Below, piece by piece: positions 5,159 to 6,572 of a stretch of DNA of 6,572 bases; the stretch's first letter is position 1; the number at the start of each line of letters is the position of its first letter. The stretch is from an uncultured Flavobacteriaceae bacterium (GTDB lineage Bacteria > Bacteroidota > Bacteroidia > Flavobacteriales > Flavobacteriaceae). The translations under genes and the position numbers were made by a program. Location of the stretch: the NCBI GenBank assembly GCA_945788155.1, contig CALZKX010000385.1:1-6572 (forward strand), given 5' to 3'. A model generated the notes under the pieces. It was not told where the DNA came from. It saw only the letters and a list, made by a program, of their open reading frames with translations, and ran no database searches.

Positions 5159-5555
5159 ATTAAAATCAACCTTTATTATAATAGGAGTGCTAGCGCTTTT
5201 AGGTATGTTGTCACTTTATGTTTTTTGGAACCCTACCGAAACAAACCTATTCCCTAGTTGTCCTGTTTATGCTGCTACAGGAATTTATTGCCCTGGTTGT
5301 GGCAGCCAAAGAGCAGCTCACAAAATTTTGAATGGAAACATCATTGAAGGTGTAAGGCATAATTATATGATTGTTCTTTTAGCTATGGTTTTACTCTATC
5401 AAGGATTCGTGTATGTTATGAATGACATGCTTGGTAAAAACATCCCAAACCTTCTGCACAAATCTAAAGTGACGTTTTCAATTTTAATTATCGTTATTTT
5501 ATTTTGGGTACTCAGAAATATTGATTTATTTCCATTTTCTGAACTGGCTCCATAA
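5145..5555 (+). CDS. DUF2752 family membrane protein (long form)
   Basis: This 136-residue protein is a canonical DUF2752: an N-terminal helix (about 8-27), the NPTETNLFPSCP segment with Cys39, the motif GIYCPGCGSQRA with Cys49-x2-Cys52 and Arg56, a following helix-loop 'HKILNGNIIEGVRHN', two further helices (about 73-91 and 109-124) and the usual tail LRNIDLFPFSELAP. The three cysteines and the Arg are the conserved family residues; the biochemical role is unknown. The start ATG at 5145 lies inside the CD225 gene (14-bp overlap); starting later, at Met21, would cut off the first helix. It ends the four-gene run and is followed by an intergenic region with a strong terminator hairpin. Confidence 0.88.
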   Translation: MGISKLKSTFIIIGVLALLGMLSLYVFWNPTETNLFPSCPVYAATGIYCPGCGSQRAAHKILNGNIIEGVRHNYMIVLLAMVLLYQGFVYVMNDMLGKNIPNLLHKSKVTFSILIIVILFWVLRNIDLFPFSELAP

Positions 5556-5569
5556 AAAAATTAAGCTTT

Positions 5570-5640
5570 TGTCATTTTGAGCGTAGTCGAAAAAATCTCA
5601 TTTGCATTACTAATTAAATCCTTTTGTGTTAGATTCTTCA
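5570..5640 (+). repeat. dispersed GTCATTTTGAGCGTAGTCGA-type intergenic repeat, degraded copy
   Basis: The segment TGTCATTTTGAGCGTAGTCG at 5570-5589, continuing into AAAAAATCTCATTT (to 5603), closely resembles the intergenic element GTCATTTCGAGCGTAGTCGAGAAATCTC that I recall as common in flavobacterial and other Bacteroidota genomes. In intact copies an inverted second arm (GAGATTTCTCG...TCGAAATGAC) follows. Here only a faint trace of it remains, AGATTCTTCA at 5631-5640, so the copy looks degenerate or truncated. It lies just downstream of a gene's stop codon, a usual position for such elements. Confidence 0.6.
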
Positions 5641-5677
5641 TTATATTCAGAAAAGCAACTTATTTATATTTAGCACT

Positions 5678-5728
5678 AAAAAAAGCGACCTAATCACTTA
5701 TTTTTAGTTGAATTAAGTCGCTCTTTTT
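5678..5728. terminator. bidirectional rho-independent terminator
   Basis: Left arm AGCGACCTAAT (5684-5694) pairs with ATTAAGTCGCT (5712-5722): six pairs, one C-A mismatch, then four pairs, with a 17-nt loop. The outer A-run (5678-5682) and T-run (5724-5728) extend the stem after one more mismatch and supply a T-tract on each strand. It serves the plus-strand DUF2752 operon ending at 5555 and the minus-strand rocD gene ending at 5748. An alternative perfect 8-bp hairpin, ACTAAAAA (5675-5682) with TTTTTAGT (5701-5708), overlaps it and would compete. Confidence 0.85.
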
Positions 5729-5747
5729 CTATAAAATTATTCTAGGC

Positions 5748-6572
5748 TTACACTTCAAACTCTTTAAGCGTTTTTGTAATTATACTTACACAATCCAGTA
5801 ACTGCTCTTCGGTCATTACTAGAGGTGGTGCAAAACGAATAATGTTACCATGTGTTGGTTTTGCCAATAAGCCATTATCTCTAAGCTTTAAACATATATT
5901 CCAAGCTGTATCACTATCTTCATCATCATTAATTAAAATAGCATTCAACAAGCCTTTTCCTCTTACAAGTTTAGTTATGTTACTTTGCTCAATGTACTTG
6001 TTCATTTCAGCTCTAAAAAGCTTACCTAAATATTCTGCATTTTCAGTGAGTTTTTCTTCTTTCACAACTTCTAGAGCAGCTATGGCAACAGCAGCAGCAA
6101 CAGGATTACCTCCAAATGTACTTCCATGATTACCAGGTCTAATAACATTCATAATTTCGTTATTAGCTAAGACAGCTGATACAGGATAAACACCTCCACT
6201 TAAGGCTTTTCCTAATACTAGAATATCTGGTTTTACATTTTCATGATCAACAGCAAGTAAGCGACCTGTTCTTGCTATTCCGGTTTGAACCTCGTCTGCA
6301 ATAAATAATACATTATACTTTTCGCATAAAGCTTTTGCTTTAGCCAAATAACCTTCACTTGGCACATAAACTCCAGCCTCACCTTGAATTGGCTCTACCA
6401 AAAATCCAGCAATATTAGATGAGCTTTCTAAAGCCTCTTCCAATGCTTGCAGATTATTGTATTCTATTTTTATAAACCCTTCGGTATAAGGACCAAAATT
6501 TTTACGTGCTACAGGATCGTTGGAAAACGATATAATGGTCGTCGTTCTGCCGTGAAAATTATTTTCACAAAC
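5748..6572 (-). CDS. rocD: ornithine--oxo-acid aminotransferase, C-terminal part
   Basis: The frame stays open from the stop at 5748-5750 to the right edge, giving 274 residues; the N-terminal third lies beyond the window. It is a class III PLP aminotransferase that transfers the delta-amino group of ornithine to 2-oxoglutarate, making glutamate-5-semialdehyde and glutamate in arginine/proline metabolism. In fragment numbering: NNFHGRTT (4-11), EPIQGEAGV (60-68), the PLP-ring Asp in IADEVQTG (Asp93, Gln96), the Schiff-base lysine in LGKALSGGVYP (Lys122, codon 6207-6209), HGSTFGGNP with the phosphate-contacting Ser/Thr (about 148-156), and the RGKGLLNAI and IIRFAPPLVM segments near the C-terminus. 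The combination NFHGRT, GGVYPVSAV and HGSTFGGNP fits ornithine aminotransferase better than acetylornithine or GABA aminotransferases. An apparent start at 6443 is a TTG Leu codon inside the gene, not the true start. It converges on the DUF2752 operon with a shared terminator. Confidence 0.93.
   Translation of the reverse strand, partial: VCENNFHGRTTTIISFSNDPVARKNFGPYTEGFIKIEYNNLQALEEALESSSNIAGFLVEPIQGEAGVYVPSEGYLAKAKALCEKYNVLFIADEVQTGIARTGRLLAVDHENVKPDILVLGKALSGGVYPVSAVLANNEIMNVIRPGNHGSTFGGNPVAAAVAIAALEVVKEEKLTENAEYLGKLFRAEMNKYIEQSNITKLVRGKGLLNAILINDDEDSDTAWNICLKLRDNGLLAKPTHGNIIRFAPPLVMTEEQLLDCVSIITKTLKEFEV

Noticed and set aside
5842..6129. 95-codon plus-strand ORF
   Set aside because: Antisense to conserved rocD sequence including active-site segments; no recognisable features.
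1..6572. CRISPR array, tRNA, rRNA, riboswitch or insertion sequence
   Set aside because: No regularly spaced repeats, no cloverleaf or rRNA-like segments, no transposase frame and no terminal inverted repeats were seen on either strand.

Overview
The window is AT-rich and looks like a chromosome segment from Bacteroidota, most likely family Flavobacteriaceae. Supporting signs are start codons preceded by A/T-rich sequence rather than Shine-Dalgarno motifs, several Bacteroidota-type -7 elements (TAnnTTTG), a TonB-dependent receptor tail ending in Phe, a lipoprotein with acidic residues after the lipobox Cys, and protein families common in flavobacteria (CCC-motif membrane protein, CD225/dispanin, DUF2752, Smr). 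The taxonomic call is inference from these signs; no rRNA or marker gene is present.

Layout from left to right: (1) the 3' end of a TonB-dependent outer-membrane receptor (+, 1-263). (2) An integral-membrane 4Fe-4S protein of the NapH/NosR-like type (+, 390-1460). (3) A convergent-facing cysteine desulfurase (-, 1635-2780). (4) Divergent from it, a small secreted lipoprotein of unknown function (+, 2883-3401), whose stop region overlaps the end of (5) a short Smr-domain protein (-, 3396-3950). The Smr gene is translationally coupled by an ATGA overlap to (6) an upstream 65-residue two-helix membrane protein (-, 3947-4144). (7-10) A compact plus-strand run of four small membrane proteins follows (4224-5555): DUF2752, CCC-motif protein, CD225/dispanin protein, DUF2752. 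(11) After a strong bidirectional hairpin terminator comes the C-terminal two thirds of ornithine aminotransferase rocD (-, 5748 to the right edge).

Most of the window is ordinary housekeeping or envelope content. The part that holds together as a possible undescribed unit is 4224-5555. There, two divergent DUF2752 paralogues with Cys-x2-Cys-Gly motifs bracket two small Cys-rich two-helix proteins, with gaps of 12 and 17 bp and a 14-bp overlap, which suggests one transcript and perhaps one membrane complex. The CD225 member is a bacterial relative of the eukaryotic IFITM/dispanin family and keeps its paired cysteines. The function of this set is not established by anything in the sequence. 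Intergenic DNA also holds a copy of a GTCATTTTGAGCGTAGTCGA-type dispersed repeat, an exact 13-bp direct repeat between the two divergent membrane-protein units, and an imperfect duplicated block upstream of the 4Fe-4S gene.
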